This document shows positions 29,290 to 37,555 of a stretch of 59,521 nucleotides of DNA, one piece after another. Origin of the DNA: Stentor coeruleus (Eukaryota; Ciliophora; Heterotrichea; Heterotrichida; Stentoridae); assembly GCA_001970955.1 (NCBI GenBank), contig MPUH01000376.1, positions 1 to 59,521 of the forward strand, given 5' to 3'. The notes beneath the pieces were generated by a model that worked only from the letters and a program-made list of their open reading frames with translations, did not search any database and had not been told where the DNA came from. A program made the position numbers and the translations under genes. Every line of letters begins with the position of its first letter. Position 1 is the first letter of the stretch.

Positions 29290-30545
29290 ATTATAAATTA
29301 AGGGAGCATCCATAAAAATCCTAATAAGCCTAAAGCAGCATCTTTAACATTTTGGTCATAACTAGAAGAGTTTTTTTTTTAGCATAAATAACTATACGCT
29401 TAAATTGATCATCCATTTTACTGATGGTAAAGTTTTTTACTATATATTTAAGATAAAAAAAATTACCTTTTGTTTGTCCTATTGAATCAGGTTTTCGTAT
29501 ATTTTATCTTAGAATTTCATCAATTAGTTTACTTATCTCTATGATTTTATTTTCGATACAGATTTTAAATGTTTATATAGCTTTAGATTTCAATTCATCA
29601 TCAGAATCACTATATTTTTCAATAGGGATTGCAAGATATTACTTATAAAATCTTTAACAATAAGATTTTTATGATTTTTCCATTAGGGGTAATTATGTTT
29701 ATAAGATTTTCAAGTAAATTCATAGAAATTAAAACAACAGATGCATCTTTATCTTCAATTTTATAATTCACACCAAGAATACCAATATAAATTTCGGCAT
29801 TTGTAAAATTTGAATGCAATGCGGAATTTTTATTCGACAGATCATTAATTAGTGTTTTAAGGGCTCTTATTTTTATTTCCGAATTATCTGAAAAAAATTG
29901 TTTGCATACCTTTTCAGTTATTATATGAATAAAAGATTCAATTAGCTTAGCATAATCATTAAAGTAATCAATTTTTTTTCTCTTTTATTTTTTGATTATA
30001 TATATCTAAAATGTTCTTCGCAATTTCTCTCATCACTTAATTTTGATGTATCATTATCATCTGTATAGTCAATAATTTGCTCTATATTATTTTTTTTTAA
30101 ATTCTACATCAAACTTTTCTATCATTGCTAAAAGAAGTTGAAGTTTGCTAATTATGTAATTTTTTGATTTTGATTTTTTACTTAAAGATTTAAAAATAGC
30201 CTGAAAAAAAAAATTCTTCATTTAACAATTTGCTTTTAGTTAATTTTATATAAGTGGATTTAGCTTTTTCTTGAACATTTGCATCCTTATGGCCAACTTT
30301 GTATAATAAAGAAGATGTAATATCATGCAAATATTTAAAAAGTGAATGGATATTTTTTAATAGGCTTAGGATTAATAGAATCTATACATAAGCAAAGAAG
30401 ATTCATAGATTTCATTATAACTTCAGCAGAATCATTATTAATTGTATAATTTACAACTCCAAGAACTCCTGTATATATTTGAAGATCATTTAGACCAGAA
30501 AAAATCTTCCTTTTTTCAGAGAGTTCTTTAACAAGTTGCTTTTAT
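29290..30545 (-). pseudogene. Decayed tandem copy of the CEP104-like double-TOG gene
   Basis: Six-frame reading shows no long ORF, yet minus-strand fragments match the intact gene downstream in collinear order. About 29,690-29,900 gives EIYIGILGV and MNLLENLINIITP, parallel to QIYIGIIGV and MKLLELLIKRITP of the intact protein. About 30,370-30,535 gives IYTGVLGVVNYTINN and MKSMNLLCLCIDSINP, parallel to ICTGVLGVLRQTIGN and IKSMDLLILFIDTISP. Frameshifts and stops interrupt it, and the N-terminal CEP104 module is missing. The left boundary is approximate. It appears to be a degraded duplicate of one or both TOG units on the same strand as its source. Confidence 0.83.
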
Positions 30546-31580
30546 AATATTCCCCCAAACTAAATAATAATAAAATAAATCTTTTTTTTAATTAAAATAA
30601 TTGTAATCAAGAATTTATGCTATGACTGTTTCTGTATATATCTTTCGAGAAAGAAGTTTTTTTTTGAGTAAAGGGTGGAAAGGTTATACTTGGTTAAACC
30701 CTGCAGTAATTTTCATTAATACTTAATACTCGGTTAAACGATTATTTTGAGCATTATGAAGTTAATCATAGTGAAAACTATATTTAACCGAGACGAAATT
30801 AGGAATTAATACAATTGAAGGTACATGGAATGCGCTTAAGTCCTGTATTTTACCTTGGAATATAACATTTAATATTAGGAAGTATCTGATTTCTTTTATT
30901 TGCCAGTGAATTAATAAGAAAATTTATGTTGTTAGTTTATTATAACAAAATGCTGTAGGATATATTGATATAGTCGAACTATGTAAGATTTTACTGATAA
31001 TAAAGATATGGATAATGTGCTTGTTCTAAATATATTTCCTATAGTTAGTATCTCTATGTTAGAAGAGCAATTCTTATTTATAACAAGTATTTACTTAAAG
31101 ATAATTTTTAGTATTCTCCATATTGCTTTTGATATAATACTTCTTTGAATCTTGGTCTTTGATAAAAAAAATCACTTAGTTTTTATAATAGTTCTAACAA
31201 TATTAGAAAAAAATATTCCTTTTAGTAAGTAATTTTAATTTTAGTATCTGTTTGTAAATCTGAATAAATATAAAAGGTGTAGTCATATAAATAATCATAA
31301 ATTTTTATCTTTAGTATAATAACTCTTAATATTTACACACATTAACTAGACACTTTTATTTATTTTCTAGCTTTGAATGCAGAAGTCTTTTCAGTATGCC
31401 ACTTATGAAAAAACTTAGAAATCTTATTTGTATATATATTGGCTCATATATATTTAAACCCTTTGTTTTGGTTTGCAAATCTGATCATGATTTAAAATTT
31501 AATAACAAATAACCTTAGACTTATTAAATTTTTTTCTCTAAAAGAATTAATTTTACTACCTAATAACCCTAAATTTGAGG
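30546..31580. other. Non-coding stretch containing a transposase relic
   Basis: Apart from the transposase fragment at 30737-30930, no intact gene is seen. A 10-bp inverted pair, CTCGGTTAAA at 30729 and TTTAACCGAG at 30783, falls within or next to that relic. The rest is AT-rich without visible structure. Confidence 0.5.
30737..30930 (+). mobile_element. Fossil of a Merlin/IS1595 (ISXO2-like) DDE transposase
   Basis: On the plus strand the sequence reads NDYFEHYEVNHSENYI, then a stop and a +1 shift, then NTIEGTWNALKSCI and INIRK-like residues ending ICQ-stop-INKK. The pair VNHSENY(I/F)-P and TNTIEGTW...LK is the C-terminal signature of ISXO2-like/IS1595 transposases, including eukaryotic Merlin elements, and carries the last catalytic acidic residue in IEG. 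Stops and a frameshift show that it is inactive. The N-terminal half of the transposase and the terminal inverted repeats were not found, so this is a short relic. Confidence 0.75.
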
Positions 31581-33830
31581 TTATACTATCATTGATTTCA
31601 ATAAATTTAAAGCATATTGTCTAAGTTTAGGGTTAGCGTAATCATTGTATTTAATTTTTTCATAGTAACTATTTATTTTCGTATATTCATTTATTGAATA
31701 ACTGATCTTAACATTTTCTTTAATAAATTCAAGAAGTTTAATTTTGCCACTTTTTATCTCTTCTGGATTAAGGTTTCCACCTGAATTTATTAGAATTTCT
31801 TTAAATGAATCATTAAGAGTTATGCATCTACTTTCGATACAAATTTGTAAAATTTCTGTAGACCTTGTTTTTAATTGTTTATCTTTTAATGTAGCCATTA
31901 TAGGTTTTATAGACTGTTCTACAAGGGTTTCTATGATTTTTTTTAAATACTTTGAAACATTTTTTATATAAGCTTCTTTAGGGGTAATTCGTTTTATTAG
32001 CAATTCGAGGAGTTTCATAGATTCTAAAGCAACATCAATAACTTTATCATTAATACTATTACTTACAACTCCAATAATACCAATGTAAATTTGAGGTTCT
32101 TTATTCTGTAGCAACCTAGAAGAACTATCTAGTAATTGATTAACAAGCATTGAAAGTCCATTTAGCCTGTTATAATAATTTGTTTTTGAAAAAATTCTTC
32201 TGCACACATTTTCAGTAATAATTTGAATAAAATCTTTAGCTATAGCCATATCAGAATCTAAAAGAGGCTCAGGAAACATCTCTTCATTTTCATCAAATTT
32301 ATCTATATAAGTTTTCTTTTTATTTTCTACTTTTTTAGAAGGACTCGGAGTTTTCCTTCCATATAAAATCTTATTATATTTCATCAAAATTTTATTAGCA
32401 GCTTCATTTATATTAGCATCTGAATATGATTTACTATGATAACCATACTCATTAATTTGTTTTATATTATCATCTGAAAAATCTGCATTGTATTTTTCCA
32501 TCATAATTGAAATAAGTCGAAGTTTACTAATTATATGATTATTTTTTTTACAATCATCATTTAAGTATTTGAAAATTTCTCTAAATGAAGCACTTGAACC
32601 TAATATCCTACAATCAGTTAATTTAATATATGTGGCTTCAGCTTTTTTTTGTACAGATAAATTTTTATTACCAACTTTGTTTAAAAGAAACTTAATTATG
32701 AACATCAAATAATTTTTGGAATTATCATTATCGAGATAGTCGCGTATAGGAGAAATAGTATCTATAAATAAAATAAGTAAATCCATAGATTTTATAGAAG
32801 TTTCAGATGATTTATTACCAATTGTTTGTCTTAAAACTCCAAGGACCCCTGTGNGTATAGGAGAAATAGTATCTATAAATAAAATAAGTAAATCCATAGA
32901 TTTTATAGAAGTTTCAGAATATTTATTACCAATTGTTTGTCTTAAAACTCCAAGGACCCCTGTACATATCTCTGAAGGTTTCAAATTAGAAAATAAAGTT
33001 CTTTTTCCAGATAGTTCTTTAACAAGCATTTCAAGGCCGTCTAGTCTAGTTTTTTCTGATTTTTTACAAAAGATTTTCTCACACACCTCAATAGTAACAA
33101 AACAAATTAGCGGTTCAGCCAATTCTGAAGCTTTGGATTCAAGTGCTGAAGTTCTCTTTTCATGTCTTGATCCAAATGCTTGTTTTGGTATGTTCGTAAT
33201 TCTATATTCTTTAGTGGTTCTACATCCTGATGATTTTCGATTTCTAAAAATGCCTTGAAGGTTTTTATGTGGTGTAACACTCAATTTCAATCCATTTTTA
33301 GGTTGACACTCCAACATTTTTTTATTTAAATCTTGTGTATATGCATTTCTAACTTCTTGATTTTCCGTATTACCTACTTTTATACCTAAAAATTTCAAGT
33401 CTTTTATTCCAATTTGATTAATTTTGTTGGAATTGCTAGGTTTTAATAATAATTTTATGCATAAAGCTTCTGCATTAATAAAAAAATGCTTAATCTCATC
33501 ATCTAAACAATCAAATTTCTTTTGATTTCCAAGGGATGTCTCATCAACTTTTTCCCATGATAGTTTATTTATTTGAAGTGCAACGTCTTGTTTAGATAAG
33601 AATATTTCAAAATTAGGTAAAACTTTATCCACATGAAACACAATTATGAGTTTTTGAATACGAACAAGGTGTAAGAATCGGATAATAATTTCTTGAGGTG
33701 ATTCTTGACCCTTAGCACTTCTCCAGCCTTCATTTTTTAGATTATCACTTTCAAGATTTGTTATCGGAAATTCATTGTCTTCGCTCGTATAAGAGACTAT
33801 CTTAAAAATTAGATACTCCGAATTTGACAT
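31581..33830 (-). CDS. CEP104-like protein with two TOG-type helical arrays
   Basis: The ORF encodes 749 residues, of which 37 come from an assembly duplication at 32744-32854, so the likely protein is 712. Residues 1-150 match the CEP104 N-terminal jelly-roll: FKIVSYTSEDNEFPITNLE, GWRSAKGQESPQEIIIRF and IQKLIIVFHVDKVLPNFEIFLS by pattern. After a linker, two related alpha-helical units start EPLICFVTIEVCEKIF (about 235) and EPLLDSDMAIAKDFIQ (about 520), each resembling the CEP104 TOG domain. The coiled coil and C-terminal zinc fingers of CEP104 are absent. CEP104 binds tubulin at ciliary and microtubule tips, and the same location is inferred here. A decayed tandem copy lies downstream. Confidence 0.82.
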   Translation of the reverse strand: MSNSEYLIFKIVSYTSEDNEFPITNLESDNLKNEGWRSAKGQESPQEIIIRFLHLVRIQKLIIVFHVDKVLPNFEIFLSKQDVALQINKLSWEKVDETSLGNQKKFDCLDDEIKHFFINAEALCIKLLLKPSNSNKINQIGIKDLKFLGIKVGNTENQEVRNAYTQDLNKKMLECQPKNGLKLSVTPHKNLQGIFRNRKSSGCRTTKEYRITNIPKQAFGSRHEKRTSALESKASELAEPLICFVTIEVCEKIFCKKSEKTRLDGLEMLVKELSGKRTLFSNLKPSEICTGVLGVLRQTIGNKYSETSIKSMDLLILFIDTISPIXTGVLGVLRQTIGNKSSETSIKSMDLLILFIDTISPIRDYLDNDNSKNYLMFIIKFLLNKVGNKNLSVQKKAEATYIKLTDCRILGSSASFREIFKYLNDDCKKNNHIISKLRLISIMMEKYNADFSDDNIKQINEYGYHSKSYSDANINEAANKILMKYNKILYGRKTPSPSKKVENKKKTYIDKFDENEEMFPEPLLDSDMAIAKDFIQIITENVCRRIFSKTNYYNRLNGLSMLVNQLLDSSSRLLQNKEPQIYIGIIGVVSNSINDKVIDVALESMKLLELLIKRITPKEAYIKNVSKYLKKIIETLVEQSIKPIMATLKDKQLKTRSTEILQICIESRCITLNDSFKEILINSGGNLNPEEIKSGKIKLLEFIKENVKISYSINEYTKINSYYEKIKYNDYANPKLRQYALNLLKSMIV
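32744..32963. repeat. 109-nt duplication around a single N inside the CEP104-like gene
   Basis: Copies at 32744-32852 and 32855-32963 flank the N at 32854. They differ by two bases (CAGATGATT versus CAGAATATT). The extra 111 nt is a multiple of three, so the ORF stays open and silently gains 37 codons. This looks like two contig ends that overlap but were not merged, and the differences may be allelic. Confidence 0.9.
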
Positions 33831-34661
33831 TTATAATATTCCGAAATATTTAGAAATGTAAAAGAGATGATGGCTAAGGTAATTAGAATAATAAAGATGA
33901 TTATAATAATTATTTCTTTTAAAGAATAGAGTGAAAATTTGTGTTTACTTGATGAAATATAAGATGAATTTACATAAAATGTGGTTTTGTAGATAAAATA
34001 AAAATGCTTAAAGATTATTTTTATATGTTGAGATTTTATATGAAAATATTAAAGCTTTTATTATAGAGGATTCAAGTGGTAATCGTATAATATTTTTGAC
34101 TAGTTTGATTGTGATTTATATTTGTATATCAAGGTGTTGCAACTTTATTATACTATATTTTATTTAAAAAATACTTTTAATATTAATCTTCTAAAGCCTA
34201 TCACAAATTTTCTTTCCCTATTTCCAAAATACAAATTTTACTAACAAAAAAAAATATTCAACCAAACAAAATTGCTATAAACTCTAATCACAATCATCAT
34301 CCTCATACACCTAAAAATCATATAAACCATATATCCTCAAATAACAACACCCAATATCCTATCTTCATTCAACTCTCCTAAACCTTAACCCCCAAAAAAG
34401 CTTTTAAAAATCACAACCCCCTCACCAATCCTCTAATCTCACACATCACTCATCACTCATCCCAAAACCCATTTTCCAATCAAACCTGTTAATTTTCCCC
34501 ATCTTCATCTCCAAACCAAAAATTTTTATTTTCCCATCCAAAACTCTCTTTCAAGAGCACACAAAAAACCCTTTCCTCTATAATTCCTCATCAAAACTTC
34601 CAAAAACCCTTCAAAAAGCCTCTAAAACAGCCTCAAAAACCTAATCTTTAGGCCAATATAT
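33831..34661. other. Intergenic spacer between divergent genes with extreme C/G asymmetry
   Basis: It holds no gene. From 33,841 to about 34,140 the plus strand has very little C. From 34,201 to 34,560 it has only about five G in 360 nt. This is the clearest example of the compositional switch found in the divergent spacers. Confidence 0.7.
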
Positions 34662-35093
34662 ATGGGTGAAAGAGGTCTAGGCATCAAAAGTGAAGGCAAC
34701 AAGCAAAACTGGGAAGAATCCGACTTTCCAATAGTCTGCACACATTGCCTAGGCACCAACAAATATCTGCGTATGATGAAAACAAATTTCGATCGTGCTT
34801 GCCGGGTATGCGATAGACCCTTTACCGTATTTCGTTGGAGACCTTCAATCAAAGAACGGTTCAAAAAAACCGAGATATGTCAAGTCTGTGCAAAGGTCAA
34901 ACATGTTTGTCAAAGCTGTATAAACGATATAGAAACAGGTCAAGCCCTTCATGAACGTGACAATGAAATTCCTTTAGATAACAAATTTGGAGCTCCAAAA
35001 GATATAGTAAACCGTGATTATTGGGCATATATTAATTCTGAAAAAGTTGCAGAAGAAAAAGAAAAAGAAAAAACTGAAGCTAAAGTCGAGTAA
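34662..35093 (+). CDS. RBM22/Slt11/Cwc2-type N-terminal zinc finger as a stand-alone protein
   Basis: The 143-residue protein closely matches the N-terminal region of spliceosomal RBM22 (yeast Slt11/Ecm2 group): NWEESDFPIVCTHCLG, YLRMMK, FTVFRWRPS, RFKKTEICQVCAKVKHVCQSC. The eight zinc ligands are intact (C26, C29, C47, C50, C73, C76, C83, C86). RBM22 normally continues into a CCCH finger and an RRM that contacts U6 and the intron. Here the protein instead ends in a Lys/Glu tail (EKEKEKTEAKVE) and TAA, with no 15-nt intron that would extend it and no RRM coding downstream. It may work with a separate RRM partner, or be a truncated paralogue. Confidence 0.88.
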   Translation: MGERGLGIKSEGNKQNWEESDFPIVCTHCLGTNKYLRMMKTNFDRACRVCDRPFTVFRWRPSIKERFKKTEICQVCAKVKHVCQSCINDIETGQALHERDNEIPLDNKFGAPKDIVNRDYWAYINSEKVAEEKEKEKTEAKVE

Positions 35094-35154
35094 AAACTTG
35101 AGTTGTAAGTATAGTGATTTAATATTAAACCCATCCATTTTTCAGTGGTTAAGA

Positions 35155-36096
35155 ATGGTTTTTGTTAAGGTTGTCAAGAACAACGCCTATTATAAACGCT
35201 TTCAAGTCAAATTCAGAAGGCGGAGAGAAGGTAAAACTGACTACCGTGCAAGGAAATTCTTAACTTTCCAACAGAAAAACAAGTACAACACACCGAAATA
35301 TAGGTTTGTTGTTAGGCCAACTAATAGAAATATTATTGTTCAAGTGATATCTCCATCAGTTTTAGGTGATCAAGTTGTTTGTAATGCTGAAAGTAAAGAA
35401 TTAAGAAATTATGGACTTCAAGCTGGGTTTACAAACTATGCTGCAGCCTATGCCACAGGTTTATTATTAGCCAGAAGACTATTAGCTAAGCTTAAATTAG
35501 ACTCTTTGTATCAAGGAGTAACTAAGATAACAGGTCAAGCTTTTGATGTATACAAAGATATGGAAAAAAGGCAAAGTAGTAATGAAGATATTAAACAAAG
35601 ACCGTTTAAAGCCTTTTTAGATGTTGGTTTAGCAAGGACAACCACGGGTAATAGGATTTTTGGAGCTTTAAAAGGTGCTACTGATGGAGGACTTCATGTT
35701 CCTCATTCAGTTAAAAGGTTCCCAGGAAGCAAAAAAGCTGATGGCAAGTGGAAATACGACGCTGAAGTTCATAGAAAAAGGATTTTCGGTCTTCATGTTG
35801 AAGCTTATCTTAAGAAACTTCAAACTGAAAACCCTGAAAAACTTAAAAAACAATTTGGAGACTGGGTTAAAAGTGGAGCTATAGGCAAAATGGAGAATCT
35901 TTATAAAGGAGTTTTTGAAGCTATTAGAAAAGACCCAAGCCATAAAAAGAAAGCTAGAGCACATCCTCCTGTTAAAACTAGAGTTGGAACTTCTATTAAA
36001 ACTTTCAAGGCTCAATACCCAAGACCTAAGAAACTTACTAGCCAAGAAAGGAAAGATAGAGTTAAACAAAAGATTGTCAATGCTTCTGCCCATTAA
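35155..36096 (+). CDS. RPL5: Large-subunit ribosomal protein uL18 (RPL5)
   Basis: The ATG at 35155 gives 313 residues beginning MVFVKVVKNNAYYKRFQVKF, the normal start of eukaryotic RPL5. An upstream in-frame extension is not part of the family and overlaps the preceding gene. Conserved blocks are present: RRREGKTDYRARK, NKYNTPKYRFVVR, YGLQAGFTNYAAAYATGLL, KAFLDVGLARTTTGNRIFGALKGA and GGLHVPHS. It binds 5S rRNA with uL5 in the 60S subunit. Length is slightly above the usual 297, owing to the C-terminal extension. It starts 61 nt after the zinc-finger gene and ends 83 nt before the J-protein gene. Confidence 0.97.
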   Translation: MVFVKVVKNNAYYKRFQVKFRRRREGKTDYRARKFLTFQQKNKYNTPKYRFVVRPTNRNIIVQVISPSVLGDQVVCNAESKELRNYGLQAGFTNYAAAYATGLLLARRLLAKLKLDSLYQGVTKITGQAFDVYKDMEKRQSSNEDIKQRPFKAFLDVGLARTTTGNRIFGALKGATDGGLHVPHSVKRFPGSKKADGKWKYDAEVHRKRIFGLHVEAYLKKLQTENPEKLKKQFGDWVKSGAIGKMENLYKGVFEAIRKDPSHKKKARAHPPVKTRVGTSIKTFKAQYPRPKKLTSQERKDRVKQKIVNASAH

Positions 36097-36179
36097 ATAG
36101 ATAGTAATTGACTTGAACTTTATTTTGTGTTTTTTTATATATATGATATATAATAATTTTTAGCGGTAATATATAAGAA

Positions 36180-36890
36180 ATGGATACTCAGAAAATATCA
36201 TTGTATGAACTTATTGGGGTAAATAAACAAGCGACACAAGCTGAGATTACAAAAGCTTATAGAATAATGGCTTTAAGAGTACATCCAGACAAGAACCCTG
36301 GGGATTATGAAAATGCTCAGAAAAATTTCCAGAAACTTAATGAGGCTTATAATATCCTTAGTGATTCTAAGAAAAGACAACTTTATGATACAACAGGCGA
36401 AACTGAAGCTAGTGATGAGTTTTTTGAAGCTTATGAATATTATAGAGGATTATATGGGAAACTTAAAATGGAAGATATTGATAGTTTTGCGGCTAAGTAT
36501 AAGGATTCTTCAGATGAAATTGAAGATATTGTTAGGTTTTACTTAGAAAAAAATGGAGATATGAGAGAGATTCTACATTATGTGCCTTTATCTGAAAGAG
36601 CTGATTTGCCAAGATTTTGGAATATTTTAGATGATTTGATTCAAGCTAAAAAATTACCTAAAAGCAAAAAATATGAAGCGTCTAAGAAAAAAGTTAGGGA
36701 TATTAAAGAGGAAAAAGAGATTATTGAGAATGATACTAAAGAAAAAAGTGAGAATAATGAAAATATGATGGCTTTGATAAGGAAGATTAAAGGAAGGCAG
36801 AATGATCCTGAAGAGTTTTTCAACCACCTTGAAGAAAAGTATGGGAAAAAACCTGTGAAAAAAACTTTGAAGAAAAGGAAAATTAAGTAA
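36180..36890 (+). CDS. DNAJC9-like J-domain protein
   Basis: The 236-residue protein opens with a J-domain (residues about 6-72; SLYELIGVNKQATQAEITKAY, HPDKNPGD, FQKLNEAYNILSDSKKRQLYD) with the HPD motif intact. The rest matches DNAJC9: FFEAYEYYRGLYGKL, KYKDSSDEIEDIVRFYLEKNGDM, ILHYVPLSERADLPRFW and a Lys-rich tail. In animals DNAJC9 recruits HSP70 to histones H3-H4 as a histone chaperone, so nuclear action is inferred here. The stop at 36890 lies inside a segment duplicated around the N at 36926, so the second copy of the tail is not extra coding sequence. Confidence 0.92.
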   Translation: MDTQKISLYELIGVNKQATQAEITKAYRIMALRVHPDKNPGDYENAQKNFQKLNEAYNILSDSKKRQLYDTTGETEASDEFFEAYEYYRGLYGKLKMEDIDSFAAKYKDSSDEIEDIVRFYLEKNGDMREILHYVPLSERADLPRFWNILDDLIQAKKLPKSKKYEASKKKVRDIKEEKEIIENDTKEKSENNENMMALIRKIKGRQNDPEEFFNHLEEKYGKKPVKKTLKKRKIK

Positions 36891-37006
36891 TGAGTTAATA
36901 TATTGTTATGGGATTAAAAACTTTTNAAAAAACCTGTGAAAAAAACTTTGAAGAAAAGGAAAATTAAGTAATGAGTTAATATATTGTTATGGGATTAAAA
37001 ACTTTT
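36846..37006. repeat. 80-nt duplication around a single N at the 3' end of the J-protein gene
   Basis: Copies at 36846-36925 and 36927-37006 flank the N at 36926 and appear identical. They contain the last codons and stop of the J-protein plus the 3' flank. It is probably unmerged assembly overlap. Confidence 0.92.
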
Positions 37007-37106
37007 TATAGTATTTATGTATATGATATTAAACTTATAAACTAAAACTTTTATTAAGAGAATTTTTATTGTCTGAGTTTAATAAAAGTGCAAAGATATT
37101 AAAGTG

Positions 37107-37291
37107 ATTTAATACAAAAAAATAAAATCCTAAGTAACCCTACTACCAATAACACTTGTGGTATTTTTATAGCCCAAACTATATCAATAAAATATTCANA
37201 TTTAATACAAAAAAATAAAATCCTAAGTAACCCTACTACCAATAACACTTGTGGTATTTTTATAGCCCAAACTATATCAATAAAATATTCA
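37107..37291. repeat. 92-nt duplication around a single N
   Basis: Copies at 37107-37198 and 37200-37291 flank the N at 37199 and look identical. It is non-coding and has the same character as the other N junctions. Confidence 0.92.
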
Positions 37292-37370
37292 TGCACCCAA
37301 TGACTTGAATCAGTAAAAGGCTAAATAATTTTACAAAAACAAAAATCTAAATAAAATAATACAAAAAATG

Positions 37371-37504
37371 AATACACTAAGGCATATAAGTCCATTCCCA
37401 GTATTTTTCGATAACATTTTTATACATATCCTATCAAAATACACTAAGGCATATAAGTCCATTCCCAGTATTTTTCGATAACATTTTTATACATATCCTA
37501 TCAA
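37371..37504. repeat. 67-nt tandem duplication without N
   Basis: Copy 1 at 37371-37437 and copy 2 at 37438-37504 share the unit containing ACACTAAGGCATATAAG. It lies just beyond the 3' end of the IQ-motif gene. Confidence 0.9.
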
Positions 37505-37555
37505 AAGTTTATTTTTCTTTAAAATCTCCTTAAATCAAACTCGAAAATCTTAAGC

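Larger units (their letters stand above)
37007..37555. other. Intergenic spacer rich in duplications
   Basis: No gene. It includes a 92-nt duplication around an N and a 67-nt tandem duplication without an N. Both lie between convergent genes. Confidence 0.55.

Noticed and set aside
30729-30792. Terminal inverted repeats of the transposon (CTCGGTTAAA / TTTAACCGAG)
   Set aside because: The pair is only 54 nt apart and lies within or at the edge of the transposase coding relic, so it cannot be the element's ends.
35014-35154. N-terminal extension of the RPL5 ORF
   Set aside because: It overlaps the preceding zinc-finger gene in another frame, is Lys-rich by virtue of GAA/AAA runs, and is absent from the RPL5 family. 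The family start is at 35155.
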